In this document: positions 25,918-34,255 of the stretch, one piece after another | How the letters are laid out: every line of letters begins with the position of its first letter | Position numbering within the stretch: position 1 is the first letter of the stretch | From: Pigmentiphaga sp. | GTDB lineage: Bacteria > Pseudomonadota > Gammaproteobacteria > Burkholderiales > Burkholderiaceae_B | DNA length: 64,000 nt | Assembly: GCA_023228945.1 (NCBI GenBank) | Contig: JALOAI010000009.1 | Coordinates: 62,001 to 126,000, forward strand | Direction: 5' to 3' | The notes under the pieces: model-generated | Database searches by the model: none | What the model saw: the letters and a program-made list of their open reading frames with translations, nothing else | What the model was told of the DNA's origin: nothing | Translations under genes and position numbers: made by a program

Positions 25918-26949
25918 TCAGGTTTGCGGCGCCTGTGCCCGCAGCAAGGGTCCAGGATCCATCCAGTGTTTGAGCTCGAAATCATGGCGAAGAAAGCCGT
26001 GTTCGAGCAGGAAAGCCTTGCGTTCGTCGAGAGCGGCCAGCGCGGAGGAGTCGAGTGTCATGGCCAGGTTGGCGGTGGTGCCCTCGCTGATCCAGTACTC
26101 CGCCACGCCGATCTCTTGCGCCAGGATGCGGCGGACGGCGTCGGCGTGTTTTTCGCCCCAGGCCACGGCGCGCTGCAATTGCTGGACGTAGCGGTCGACA
26201 AGCTCCGGATGATCGCGCAAGAGCCCGCCGCTGACGGTAAGCGTTTCGGGAAATCCGTTGTTGACGCGGGACTGCCTGGCGGCATTGGAATCCACCTTGG
26301 CCAACTGTCGAAGATTGAACTGTTCGCGCAGGCTGACGCCCCAGGCGCTATAGCCCATGATCACGTCCACCTCGCCACGCAGCAACGCGAGGGTTTCGGC
26401 CAAATGCTGGCGATGCAGGCGGGGGACATCGACATCGTCGTCGTTCACCTCGGCGAACATCGCGAGATAGGAGTGCGGTGAGGGAATTTCAACAAGCCGC
26501 AGATCGGTGAGCGACATGCCGGCAGCGGCCAGGACATTGCGGCAACCCTGCAGCGCCGTGGCCCGCCAGAAGTCGATCTTGTCGGTGGTCCGTACTGGCA
26601 CCGCCAGACGCTTGCCGCGCAGATCCTCGAGGTTCTGATAAGGGCTGTCCGCCCGCACCAGCACACCCTGGTATTGATCCACCAGGTTCAAGGCGAGCAG
26701 TATCGTGTCCGCTCCTTCGGATTTGGCGTAGAGCGCCGGTGCGTTACCCCCCTGTCGAAAGGAGTTGGCCAGGGTGTGGGTGTAATGCGACTCGCGGGTC
26801 GCGGGATCGGGCGAGTGACGCATGGACTTCACGGTGATGCCCTCGCGCGCGAAGGTGTCGGTCAGCCAGCCTTGGCGGATGGCGATCGTTGAAGCGGTAG
26901 GCACGGGGCAGCGGGTGTACCACAGTGTGTCGGGGCGAGGTTGGGACAT
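25918..26949 (-). CDS. DszB-like desulfinase/periplasmic-binding-fold enzyme
   Basis: A 343-residue protein with the type II periplasmic-binding fold but no signal peptide. From memory of DszB (2'-hydroxybiphenyl-2-sulfinate desulfinase of Rhodococcus), the order of conserved segments matches. The start LWYTRCPVPTAS matches the DszB segment containing nucleophile Cys27 (here Cys14). SHYTHTLANSFRQGG places His55 and Arg65 with the same 10-residue spacing as DszB His60 and Arg70 and the same GG after. VDVPRLHRQHLAETLALLRG, SGGLLRDHPELVDR and the C-terminal ALDERKAFLLEHGFL region also correspond. It is translationally coupled (TAATG) to a Bug receptor. An ABC-type binding protein is the alternative, but a retained catalytic triad and no export signal argue for an enzyme. 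Confidence 0.72.
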   Translation of the reverse strand: MSQPRPDTLWYTRCPVPTASTIAIRQGWLTDTFAREGITVKSMRHSPDPATRESHYTHTLANSFRQGGNAPALYAKSEGADTILLALNLVDQYQGVLVRADSPYQNLEDLRGKRLAVPVRTTDKIDFWRATALQGCRNVLAAAGMSLTDLRLVEIPSPHSYLAMFAEVNDDDVDVPRLHRQHLAETLALLRGEVDVIMGYSAWGVSLREQFNLRQLAKVDSNAARQSRVNNGFPETLTVSGGLLRDHPELVDRYVQQLQRAVAWGEKHADAVRRILAQEIGVAEYWISEGTTANLAMTLDSSALAALDERKAFLLEHGFLRHDFELKHWMDPGPLLRAQAPQT

Positions 26950-27929
26950 TATTGGACCGTAATGTTGGCGGATTTGACGACCTCTTGCCATTTGGCAAGA
27001 TCGGATTGAATGCGCTTGGCGAAATCCTCGGGACCGACGCCAACCACCAAGGTGAGACCCTGCTTGGCCGAAGCTTCGCGCAATTCTTCGGTGTCCAGAG
27101 CGCGCTGGGTGGCCTGATTCAACTGCTCGAGGATGGCTGGTGGCGTACCGGCCGGCGCCATCAAGCCGAACCAGGCGGTGACGTCGTAGTTTGGCAAACC
27201 GGCTTCGATCATGGTGGGAACGTCGGGCATACCGGATGACCGGCTGGAGCCGGTGACGGCCAGGGCGCGCAGCTTGCCGGCATCGACCAAGGGCCGCGAG
27301 GCGGGGACTGAGCCGTACATGACTTCGAGCTGCCCGCCCATGACGTCGACCGAGCCGGGACCAAAGCCCCGATAGGGAACGTGATTGATATCGACACCCG
27401 CCAAGGTGTTGAATAATTCACCCGCCAAATGGTGAGAGCTGCCGATGCCCGACGAGCCGAAATTGATTGCGCCGGGATTGGCTTTGGCTTGTTCGATCAG
27501 ATCCTGGACGTTTTTGCCCTTGAATGCCGGCCCGGCCAGCAAGGCGAATGCCGCCTCGGCAGCGAGCGTGATGGGTTCGAAATCGGCCACGGGATCGAAG
27601 GGCAAGCTGGCGTAGACGGCTGGGTTGATCACCATGGGAGCGTCGGCGGCGAACAGCAAAGTGTAGCCGTCGGGGGTGGCGCGGGCGGCGGCCTCGGTGC
27701 CGATGTTGCCGGCGGCGCCGGTACGGTTCTCGACGATGAAGGGTTGGCCCAGTTGCTTGGACAGGTTCTGGGCCAGCAATCTGCCCATGGTATCGGGCAC
27801 GCCGCCCGGTGGGAACTGCACAATGACGGTGACCGGCTGGCGGGGATAGGAGGTGTCGGCGGCAACGGCAATGGCCGTGCATCCTAGGATGCCGACAAGC
27901 GCACCGAGGCAAGAGCGAGCAAGTTGCAT
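26949..27929 (-). CDS. Bug (TctC-family) periplasmic solute receptor coupled to the DszB-like gene
   Basis: A 326-residue receptor with a lipoprotein-free signal peptide (MQLARSCLGALVGILGC, processed near AVAAD), VTVIVQFPPGGVPDTMGRLL, VENRTGAAGNIGTEAA and VPYRGFGPGSVDVM. Its TAA stop overlaps the ATG of the DszB-like gene by one base, so both are made from one message. Transport of an organosulfur acid is a reasonable inference from that pairing. It is divergent from a LysR gene at 28166. Confidence 0.93.
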   Translation of the reverse strand: MQLARSCLGALVGILGCTAIAVAADTSYPRQPVTVIVQFPPGGVPDTMGRLLAQNLSKQLGQPFIVENRTGAAGNIGTEAAARATPDGYTLLFAADAPMVINPAVYASLPFDPVADFEPITLAAEAAFALLAGPAFKGKNVQDLIEQAKANPGAINFGSSGIGSSHHLAGELFNTLAGVDINHVPYRGFGPGSVDVMGGQLEVMYGSVPASRPLVDAGKLRALAVTGSSRSSGMPDVPTMIEAGLPNYDVTAWFGLMAPAGTPPAILEQLNQATQRALDTEELREASAKQGLTLVVGVGPEDFAKRIQSDLAKWQEVVKSANITVQ

Positions 27930-28165
27930 GAGAGAGTCTCCGTAGGGAACACGTTCGTTATACTTTTAATAATTAATTAATAATAGGGTCTGATTTTTAT
28001 GGGGTCAATCCTCATTCGCCTGGCATCCCGCCACAAGGGGGTTGGTTTGCCGGGAGGTCGGGCAAAGCGATGGGCGCGCGGCGCCGATGGCTGCTCCGGT
28101 TGGCGGCAAAGTCGCACCGGCTGGGGAGCGCTTTACCATAATCCCGTTTTTACAAGGGCTCGCGC
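27930..28165. promoter_or_regulatory. Divergent promoter region for the Bug/DszB-like operon and its LysR gene
   Basis: The gap holds an AT-rich block at about 27961-27995 containing TTAATTAA and overlapping near-symmetric AATAATTAATTAATAAT sequence, in contrast with the GC-rich surroundings. It is the likely LysR target. GTCTCC on the plus strand just before 27930 is the ribosome binding site (GGAGAC) of the Bug gene. Confidence 0.4.
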
Positions 28166-29044
28166 ATGATTTCGTTATCGAAGCTGCGAGCGTTCTCCGT
28201 GGTCGCGGATCACGGCAGCTTCACCGTGGCCGCTCGCGCCAGCGGGCTGTCGGCTGCCGCGCTCAGCACCCGCGTGGCCGAACTCGAGCGGCAACTTGGC
28301 ATCACTCTCTTGCAACGCACCACGCGCCGCGTGGAACTCACGCATGAAGGCCGCCGCTTGTACGAACGCAGCAAACGCGTCCTGGCGGAGCTCGATACCC
28401 TGGCCGACGATCTGAGCGACGAAGGCAAGTTGCAGGGAGGAAGAGTGGTCGTTTCGTGCGTGCCGACCCTGGCCGCGATGGTTTGCGGCAGAGCCTTGGG
28501 CCGGTTCTCGGAAATGCACCCGCATATTGTGGTGCATTTGATCGACGAGCCCACCAGCGATCTGCGCGATCGTGTGCTCAGTAACGAGGCTGATTTTGGC
28601 TTGGGGCCCAACCCTGGTGGCGAGTTCGCGTTCGAGCACCTGACCAGCGATCGCTTCGTGCTCACTTGTCCGATCGACGATCCCTTGGCCCAGCGCGAGA
28701 GCGTCGGCGGCAAGGAGCTGGCCCGGCTGCCGTTGGTGACGCTGGCGCGTGGCTCGAATGTCCGCAAGGTCCTCGATGATTACTTCGAGCGCCAGGGCCT
28801 GGTTCTTTCGCCCCGTTTCGAGGTCAACCACCACCATACCCTGGGCGCTTTGGTGCTGGCCGGTCTTGGCTACGGCCCGCTGCCGAGTTTGGCGGTGAAG
28901 CTCACCGGCGAGTCGCGGCTGGCAACGGTACCCATCCAGCGCCCTATTTGCGAACGTCCAGTCGGGGTGATTACTCGCCGGGGCAATCGTTTATCGCCTG
29001 CCGCGGAAGCTTTGCTGGAGGTGGTGAGACAGGCGTTCGTGTAG
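28166..29044 (+). CDS. LysR-family regulator of the Bug/DszB-like operon
   Basis: A 292-residue LysR regulator: MISLSKLRAFSVVADHGSFT, then VAARASGLSAAALSTRVAEL for the DNA-binding helices, and VVVSCVPTLAAMVCGRALG starting the effector domain. It is divergent from the Bug/DszB-like pair and is their most likely regulator. The recognition helix uses LSAAALSTRV instead of the more common TQPAVS, as in some ArgP/CysB-unrelated branches. The effector is unknown. Confidence 0.92.
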   Translation: MISLSKLRAFSVVADHGSFTVAARASGLSAAALSTRVAELERQLGITLLQRTTRRVELTHEGRRLYERSKRVLAELDTLADDLSDEGKLQGGRVVVSCVPTLAAMVCGRALGRFSEMHPHIVVHLIDEPTSDLRDRVLSNEADFGLGPNPGGEFAFEHLTSDRFVLTCPIDDPLAQRESVGGKELARLPLVTLARGSNVRKVLDDYFERQGLVLSPRFEVNHHHTLGALVLAGLGYGPLPSLAVKLTGESRLATVPIQRPICERPVGVITRRGNRLSPAAEALLEVVRQAFV

Positions 29045-29074
29045 TGCGCCGCCCTATCTTGCCGTGGCGGGTGA

Positions 29075-29629
29075 TCAGTGGCCGAACACGTCTTCGATCT
29101 GTTCGGCCTGCAGCACGTTCAGGGCCCAGCGTTGGAGAGTTTCGGTATCGACCTGGGCGATGCGCGCCAAGGCCCAGTGGGGCAGGGGGGCAAATCTTTG
29201 CTGGAGCGGGGTTTGCAGAAGGAAGGCGGCGCCTTCGAGTTTGCCTTTGATGATCCCCAGGCGTTCGCCTTCTTCCAGGCAGGCCGCTTTCTCTCGTTTC
29301 GGGATCACGCGCTGTACGCTGGTGAGTTGTTGCACGATGGGGGCCTCCGCTTGGGTCAGGATGTCGGTGAATCGTTCTTCCAGTGCTTCGGGAAGCAGCA
29401 GCAGGCTGTCGATGATTAAGAATACGGCTTCGCGCTGCTCCTTATCGTAGCCCCATTTGGCCAGGGCCTGGGCCAGGCGCAGCTTGCTGGCCATGCGCCT
29501 GGTGTCGGGCCGAGTGGCCCGATACTCCAGATAGGCGATGACGATGACGGCAAAGGGGTTGGTGGGGGCGAGGGTTTCCAGGGTGTTTTCGTCCGGCTCG
29601 GGTTCGCGCAAGACGTAAGGTGAGGCCAT
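29075..29629 (-). pseudogene. Truncated Rpn-type nuclease/transposase-like protein
   Basis: The readable part is the C-terminal half of an Rpn family (recombination-promoting nuclease/putative transposase) protein: TNPFAVIVIAYLEYRATRPD, KLRLAQALAKWGYDKEQREA and LPEALEERFTDIL. Full-length relatives have about 130-150 further N-terminal residues with the PD-(D/E)xK nuclease core, which I cannot find upstream; that DNA instead holds non-coding and repeat sequence. I start it at an ATG at 29629, though the frame stays open to 29773. It is probably a degraded gene, and its C-terminal half is otherwise intact. Confidence 0.7.
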
Positions 29630-29964
29630 GGGGCTGCGCAGCGGCCAGTGGCGTGCGGCAGTGCGCGGGATGGAAACGGGCAGAGGATCGTCAGCGTGAG
29701 GGCGATGGGACATGGGGCGGCAGCGGGATGAGGCGGGGTGGCCATCATGAATCGCCCTGGCGTTGTGGGCCATTCGTAGATGCCGAGAGGGCGGATCTTA
29801 CTGGCGGCGACCGAAGATCGAGTTCTGCAGGCGCCACGCGTCCGGCCTTCGACTGCCCACAGACAGCTCTGGGCCTGGTTGGGCCGCCGGCCCAGGGCTG
29901 CGGCCTCGATCCGTCCGTCGGTCCGCGGGGCGAGCGGGTAGGCTACGATCAGCCAGTCGATGCG

Positions 29965-30352
29965 TGACCACGCGCCCAAGCGCAAGCCTCGTCGTTCACG
30001 GCAAGGTCAGCGAGGCCCAATCCGCTGGAGCCGAAGGCTCCCCCGACCACGCATCCAGCGCAGGCGTCACCGCCAGGTGAAGCCAAGCGAGATCAAGCTC
30101 CATCTGAAGCCGAAGGATTCCCCAGGTGGTGGCGACAACGCAAACTTCGGCGCAGTAGTCGGTGCGCCGGACCCGGTGCCGAGGCCGGGACGATTTCGGA
30201 GGTTCAGTTGGAGGGCAAAGACGTGCAGCATGATCTGACCACGAGCCTGAACGCAGACGTCGCCCTTAAAAGCGAGGCCAAGCGGGACAAATCGTGTGGG
30301 AGCCGCGGGCTCCGCCAAGGGTGGCGAGAAAACACCGGCTGTATGGCGGCGT
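29965..30352 (+). repeat. Array of three GNRA-hairpin repeat units in different states of decay (copies R3a-c)
   Basis: R3a starts TGACCACGCGCC at 29965 with a first hairpin CCTCGTCG-TTCA-CGGCAAGG (29987-30006, one mismatch) and second hairpin GGAGCC-GAA-GGCTCC (30027-30041), but its third hairpin is replaced by the start of unit R3b (GACCACGC at 30045). R3b is strongly diverged. R3c starts TGACCACGAGCC at 30236, has GGAGCC-GCG-GGCTCC (30299-30313), and a third hairpin whose outer stem has become GAGAAAAC/GTTTTTC. The array fills the gap before the transporter gene at 30393. Confidence 0.7.
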
Positions 30353-30392
30353 TTTTCGATGGGCGTGGAGAGCCCGGATGCGGAGGCGAGCC

Positions 30393-31598
30393 ATGAGGGG
30401 CGCCAGCGGGGTAACGCGCGCGGCCTGGCCGGTCGGCAGCCTTTGGCTCGTGCTCGGCGTCCTCTGGATCGCGGCCAACCTTCGGGCGCCAATGACCAGC
30501 GTGTCGCCGCTGCTGGCGTCGATCCAGGCCACCTTCGGCCTGAATACCGTGCAGGTCGGGCTGATCACCACATTGCCGCTGGTAGCGCTGGCGATGGTGT
30601 CGCCGCTGGCCGCCGGGGTGGCCAGGCGGCTGGGCCTGGAGCGCGCCTTGATGGCGGGGCTGGGCCTCATCGCCCTGGGCATTGCCGTGCGATCGGCGGG
30701 GCCGCTATGGTGCCTGTACCTGGGCATGTGGCTGTTGGGCGCTGGCATCGCTTTCGGCAACGTGCTCCTGCCTGGTTTGCTGAAGCGCGACTTTCCAGGC
30801 CACGTGGCGGCGCTGACTGGCGCCTACGCCATCACCATGGGCTTGGCCGCGGCCCTGGCCTCGGCAAGCGTGGTGCCTCTGGCGCTCGGCTGGGAGTGGG
30901 GCTGGGCCGTCACCCTGGGGGCCATGGTCTGGATGCCCTTGTTGGGAATGTTGCTCTGGTGGCCACAGGTGATTCGCCCGGCGGCGCCTGCGGCCCTGCG
31001 CGCGGGCCCGGCGCGGGTGCCGCTATGGCGCGAGCCGCTGGCCTGGCAGGTATCGCTGTTCATCGCCATCAATTCCTTTTTGTATTACGTTTTGATTGGC
31101 TGGTTGCCGGCCTTGATGACCGGGGCGGGTTATTCCGCCGGCTCGGCCGGAGCCTGGCATGGCGTCATGCAACTGATGGCGGGATTGCCGGGCCTGGTAC
31201 TGGCGCCCATTTTGCGGCGGCTGCGCAACCAGCAGGCGCTGGCCATGCTCAACGGCCTGGTCGTGGCCGCCAGTCTCCTGGGGCTTTGGGCCATGCCGGC
31301 CTGGTCGGGATTCTGGGTGGCGATGTTCGGCGCGGCCTCCGGCGCGGGCATGATCCTCGGCCTGGTGCTGGTCAACCTGCGTTCGGCATCGCCGTTGCAG
31401 GCGGCGGCCCTGGCGGGAATGGGGCAATCGGTGGCGTACTGCCTGGCGGCTGCGGGTCCCACACTGATGGGCGCGGTGTTCGAGTACTCAGGCAGTTGGG
31501 CGCTGCCGCTGTGGCTGAGCGCGGCGGCGGCGGGCGTCATGGCCTGGTGCGGCTGGCTGGCGGGGCGTAGCCGGGTGATCGGAGAGATTAATCATTGA
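30393..31598 (+). CDS. MFS transporter, CynX/NimT (cyanate/nitroimidazole) family
   Basis: A 401-residue membrane protein with 12 predicted hydrophobic segments. WIAANLRAPMTSVSPLLASI in the first helix and loop is the CynX-family hallmark, and WHGVMQLMAGLPGLVLAPIL lies in the second half. GGAGGCGAGCC sits before the ATG at 30393 and fixes the start; the frame is open further upstream only because it runs into the repeat array. The substrate is unknown; cyanate genes are absent. No operon partners are evident. Confidence 0.88.
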   Translation: MRGASGVTRAAWPVGSLWLVLGVLWIAANLRAPMTSVSPLLASIQATFGLNTVQVGLITTLPLVALAMVSPLAAGVARRLGLERALMAGLGLIALGIAVRSAGPLWCLYLGMWLLGAGIAFGNVLLPGLLKRDFPGHVAALTGAYAITMGLAAALASASVVPLALGWEWGWAVTLGAMVWMPLLGMLLWWPQVIRPAAPAALRAGPARVPLWREPLAWQVSLFIAINSFLYYVLIGWLPALMTGAGYSAGSAGAWHGVMQLMAGLPGLVLAPILRRLRNQQALAMLNGLVVAASLLGLWAMPAWSGFWVAMFGAASGAGMILGLVLVNLRSASPLQAAALAGMGQSVAYCLAAAGPTLMGAVFEYSGSWALPLWLSAAAAGVMAWCGWLAGRSRVIGEINH

Positions 31599-31608
31599 CC
31601 AAAAAAAC

Positions 31609-31660
31609 AGTCATTGATGACTATAAAAAGAAGTCACTAATGACTATATAAGATAGTCAT
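31609..31660 (+). promoter_or_regulatory. Repeated operator upstream of the Phd/PIN toxin-antitoxin operon
   Basis: Three spaced copies of an AGTCA-type element: AGTCATTGATGACT (31609-31622), AGTCACTAATGACT (31632-31645) and a half-site TAGTCAT (31654-31660). The first two start 23 bases apart, about two helical turns. The patch is AT-rich and precedes the antitoxin start by about 43 bases, as expected for antitoxin autorepression. Confidence 0.65.
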
Positions 31661-31702
31661 TTTTTGCTAGAGTGAAAGCGTCAACTGACCTATGGGTGCA
31701 TC

Positions 31703-31942
31703 ATGCAACATCATCGTCGAGTCTCCAAGACCGAGTTCAAAGCCCAGGCGCTGGAGTTCTTTCGCCAGGTCGAAGCCACGGGCGAGCCGATCGTTGTCAC
31801 AGACCACGGGAAGCCCACGCTCGAAATTCGTCCGTACCAAACCGCCGAACGTGATCCCTTGAGTGTGCTTCGTGGGTCGGTTGTACATTTCGAGGACCCG
31901 TTGTCGCCGGTCGGCGATGAGGCCTGGGAAGCCGCTCAATGA
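31703..31942 (+). CDS. Phd/YefM-family antitoxin
   Basis: A 79-residue protein with the Phd/YefM fold: RRVSKTEFKAQALEFFRQVE, ATGEPIVVTDHGKPTLEIRP, followed by a flexible acidic tail (EDPLSPVGDEAWEAAQ) that would neutralise the toxin. It overlaps the PIN toxin gene by the ATGA motif, so the two are translated together. It likely binds the repeated operator upstream. Confidence 0.92.
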   Translation: MQHHRRVSKTEFKAQALEFFRQVEATGEPIVVTDHGKPTLEIRPYQTAERDPLSVLRGSVVHFEDPLSPVGDEAWEAAQ

Positions 31943-32334
31943 TCGTACTGGATACCCATGCCCTGGTGTGGTGGGTATCGGCGGATCCTCAACTGAGCCG
32001 TCCGGCGCGGAAAGCCATCGAGGCCCAGCGCGAGGGAGGGGAGATCCTGATCTCCGCCATCAGCGCCTGGGAAGTGGCGATGCTGGTCAAAGCTGGGCGA
32101 CTCACGTTGACAATAGACGTGGCAGCCTGGCTGGACACCGTGGCCCGGATTCCCGGCGTCTGCTTCGTTCCGGTCGATGTGCGTCTATCGTTGCTTTCGG
32201 TTGACTTGCCGGGGGCGTTTCACAAAGACCCGGCAGATCGTCTGATCGTGGCCACCGCGCGCCACTATTCCGCTCCGTTGGTGACGGCAGATCTGAAGAT
32301 CCGTCATTATTCCCACGTACATACGATTTGGTGA
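31939..32334 (+). CDS. PIN-domain ribonuclease toxin (VapC-like)
   Basis: A 131-residue PIN-domain protein. The acidic active-site residues are present: VLDTHALVWW (first Asp), ISAWEVAMLV (Glu), and KDPADRLIVATA plus TADLKI (the C-terminal Asp pair). Such toxins cut specific RNAs and are held in check by the antitoxin encoded just before. Length and motifs are complete, so the pair looks functional, unlike the two broken pairs elsewhere in the window. Confidence 0.93.
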   Translation: MIVLDTHALVWWVSADPQLSRPARKAIEAQREGGEILISAISAWEVAMLVKAGRLTLTIDVAAWLDTVARIPGVCFVPVDVRLSLLSVDLPGAFHKDPADRLIVATARHYSAPLVTADLKIRHYSHVHTIW

Positions 32335-32354
32335 GCCTCAGGCAAGCGCCGCCA

Positions 32355-32825
32355 TCACCCTCCCGGCACCACGATCTGGCTCGATTCTTTGATCTCCTCC
32401 ATCACCACATAGCTATCCGACTGCGCCGGGACAGGGATTGTCTGCAGAATGTCGCCCAGCAGGGTCCGGTATTCGGCCATGGCGCTGATCCGGGCCTTCA
32501 CCAGATAGTCGAAGCTGCCCGAGACCAGATGGCATTCCATCACTTCCGGCATCAGCGCCAACTCGCGCTTGATGGTCTCGAAGACTTCTTCCGATTTGGA
32601 GGACAGGGTGATTTGCACGAAGACCAAAAGAGGTTTGTCGACGGCCACGGGCGCAAGCCTGGCGTGGTAGCCCAGGATCACGCCGCGCCGTTCCAGGCGT
32701 TTGATGCGCTCCGCACAGGGCGAGGTGGATAAGCCCACGCGCTCGCCGAGTTCCGTGATGGAGATGCGCCCTTCGCGCTGGAGGATATGCAGGATTCTGC
32801 GATCGATGCGATCGAGCTCGCTCAT
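32355..32825 (-). CDS. Lrp/AsnC-family regulator of D-alanine catabolism
   Basis: A 156-residue Lrp/AsnC protein: MSELDRIDRRILHILQREGR, ITELGERVGLSTSPCAERIK for the helix-turn-helix, and an RAM ligand-binding domain (SGSFDYLVKARISAMAEYR). It is divergent from dadA with an AT-rich 122-base gap between starts. This arrangement is the usual one for the alanine-responsive regulator of dad genes. Confidence 0.93.
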   Translation of the reverse strand: MSELDRIDRRILHILQREGRISITELGERVGLSTSPCAERIKRLERRGVILGYHARLAPVAVDKPLLVFVQITLSSKSEEVFETIKRELALMPEVMECHLVSGSFDYLVKARISAMAEYRTLLGDILQTIPVPAQSDSYVVMEEIKESSQIVVPGG

Positions 32826-32947
32826 TTTTGCGAAATAACACGTTGTGGAGGATGTTGGCAGAAATTTTTCTGGTTTTCATCAAGAATACAGGAAAAATTG
32901 CTGCTTTGAATCATTACAATAACTGATTATTTGGCAGGACATTCAAC

Positions 32948-34255
32948 GTGAAAGTCATCGTGGTGGGCGGTGGCGTGGTGGGCGTGGCCACCGCCTTTTA
33001 TCTGGCCCGGGCCGGCGCCGAAGTCGAGCTGCTGGACCGGCAGCCGGGCGTCGCGCTCGAAACCAGCTACGCCAATGCGGGACAGGTCTCGCCCGGCTAT
33101 TCCACCCCCTGGGCCGCGCCGGGTATCCCCCTCAAGGCGGCCAAATGGATGTTCCAGCGCCATGCGCCGCTGGCCTTCCGTCCCGACGGCACGCTGTTCC
33201 AGCTGCGCTGGATGCGGGCCATGCTCGCCAACTGCAACGCGGCCAGTTATGCCCGCAATAAAGAGCGCATGATGCGCGTGGCGGAGTACAGCCGGGATTG
33301 TCTGCGCGAGCTGCGCGCCGAGCTCGGACTGCAATATGAGCAACGCAGCGGCGGCACCCTGCAGTTGTTCCGTACCGACGCCCAAGTGGCGGCCGCTGAA
33401 CGCGATACCCGCGTGCTGGAGGCGAGCGGCGTGCCGCACGAGCTGCTCGATACCGCCGGCGTGATCCAGGTCGAGCCGGGCCTGGCCGGGGCGCGCCAAC
33501 GGATCCGTGGCGGGCTGCGCCTGCCCAATGACGAAACCGGCGATTGCTATCGCTTTACCGTCGAGTTGGCCGAGCAGGCCCGGCGTCTGGGCGTCCGATT
33601 GCATGTGGGTGTGCAGGCGCGCCGTTTGCTCCGCCAAGGTCCGCGTATCACCGGGTTGGAGCTGGTGGGTCACGGCGCCCCGGTGCTGCAGGCCGACCAT
33701 TATGTCGTTGCCCTCGGCAGCTTCTCGCGCGGCTTCGTCGAGGCGCTGGGCATGGATCTGCCGATCTATCCCGTCAAGGGCTATTCGCTCACCATCCCGC
33801 TGCTGGATCCGGCGCAGGCGCCGGTTTCCACCGTGCTCGATGAAACCTACAAAGTGGCCCTGACCCGTTTCGATGATCGGATCCGGGTGGGAGGCATGGC
33901 GGAACTGGCGGGCTTTGATGCAAGCCTGCCGCCACGCCGGCGTGAAACTCTGGAGCTGGTCACCCGTGAACTGTTTCCGGGCGGCGATCTCGCGGCCGCG
34001 CAGTTCTGGTCGGGCCTGAGGCCCATGACGCCGGACAGCACCCCCATCATCGGAGCCACGCCGTATGCCAACCTGTTCCTGAATACCGGGCACGGTACGC
34101 TGGGCTGGACGATGGCCTGCGGTTCGGCGAAGCTCTTGAGCGACCTGATGACCGGTTCGGCGCCCGCCATCAGCACCGAGGGCCTGGCCATGGATCGCTA
34201 TCTGCGGCAAGGCCGGGCGGGCAGGCGCCGGGAGGCCAACGAGGGATTGTCGTGA
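32948..34255 (+). CDS. dadA: D-amino acid dehydrogenase, FAD-containing small subunit
   Basis: A 435-residue FAD-dependent dehydrogenase of the DAO family that oxidises D-alanine and other D-amino acids to 2-oxo acids, passing electrons to the respiratory chain at the membrane. The dinucleotide motif is VIVVGGGVVGVATAFYLARA at the N-terminus; ETSYANAGQVSPGYSTPWA and the C-terminal NTGHGTLGWTMACGSAK are DadA hallmarks. The start is GTG with AGGA nearby. Its stop overlaps the alanine racemase start (GTGA), so conversion of L- to D-alanine and oxidation are coupled. Confidence 0.95.
   Translation: MKVIVVGGGVVGVATAFYLARAGAEVELLDRQPGVALETSYANAGQVSPGYSTPWAAPGIPLKAAKWMFQRHAPLAFRPDGTLFQLRWMRAMLANCNAASYARNKERMMRVAEYSRDCLRELRAELGLQYEQRSGGTLQLFRTDAQVAAAERDTRVLEASGVPHELLDTAGVIQVEPGLAGARQRIRGGLRLPNDETGDCYRFTVELAEQARRLGVRLHVGVQARRLLRQGPRITGLELVGHGAPVLQADHYVVALGSFSRGFVEALGMDLPIYPVKGYSLTIPLLDPAQAPVSTVLDETYKVALTRFDDRIRVGGMAELAGFDASLPPRRRETLELVTRELFPGGDLAAAQFWSGLRPMTPDSTPIIGATPYANLFLNTGHGTLGWTMACGSAKLLSDLMTGSAPAISTEGLAMDRYLRQGRAGRRREANEGLS

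Noticed and set aside
29416..29985. 189-codon minus-strand frame upstream of the Rpn-like gene
   Set aside because: Its first part is repeat DNA and the rest is out of frame with the Rpn-like protein.
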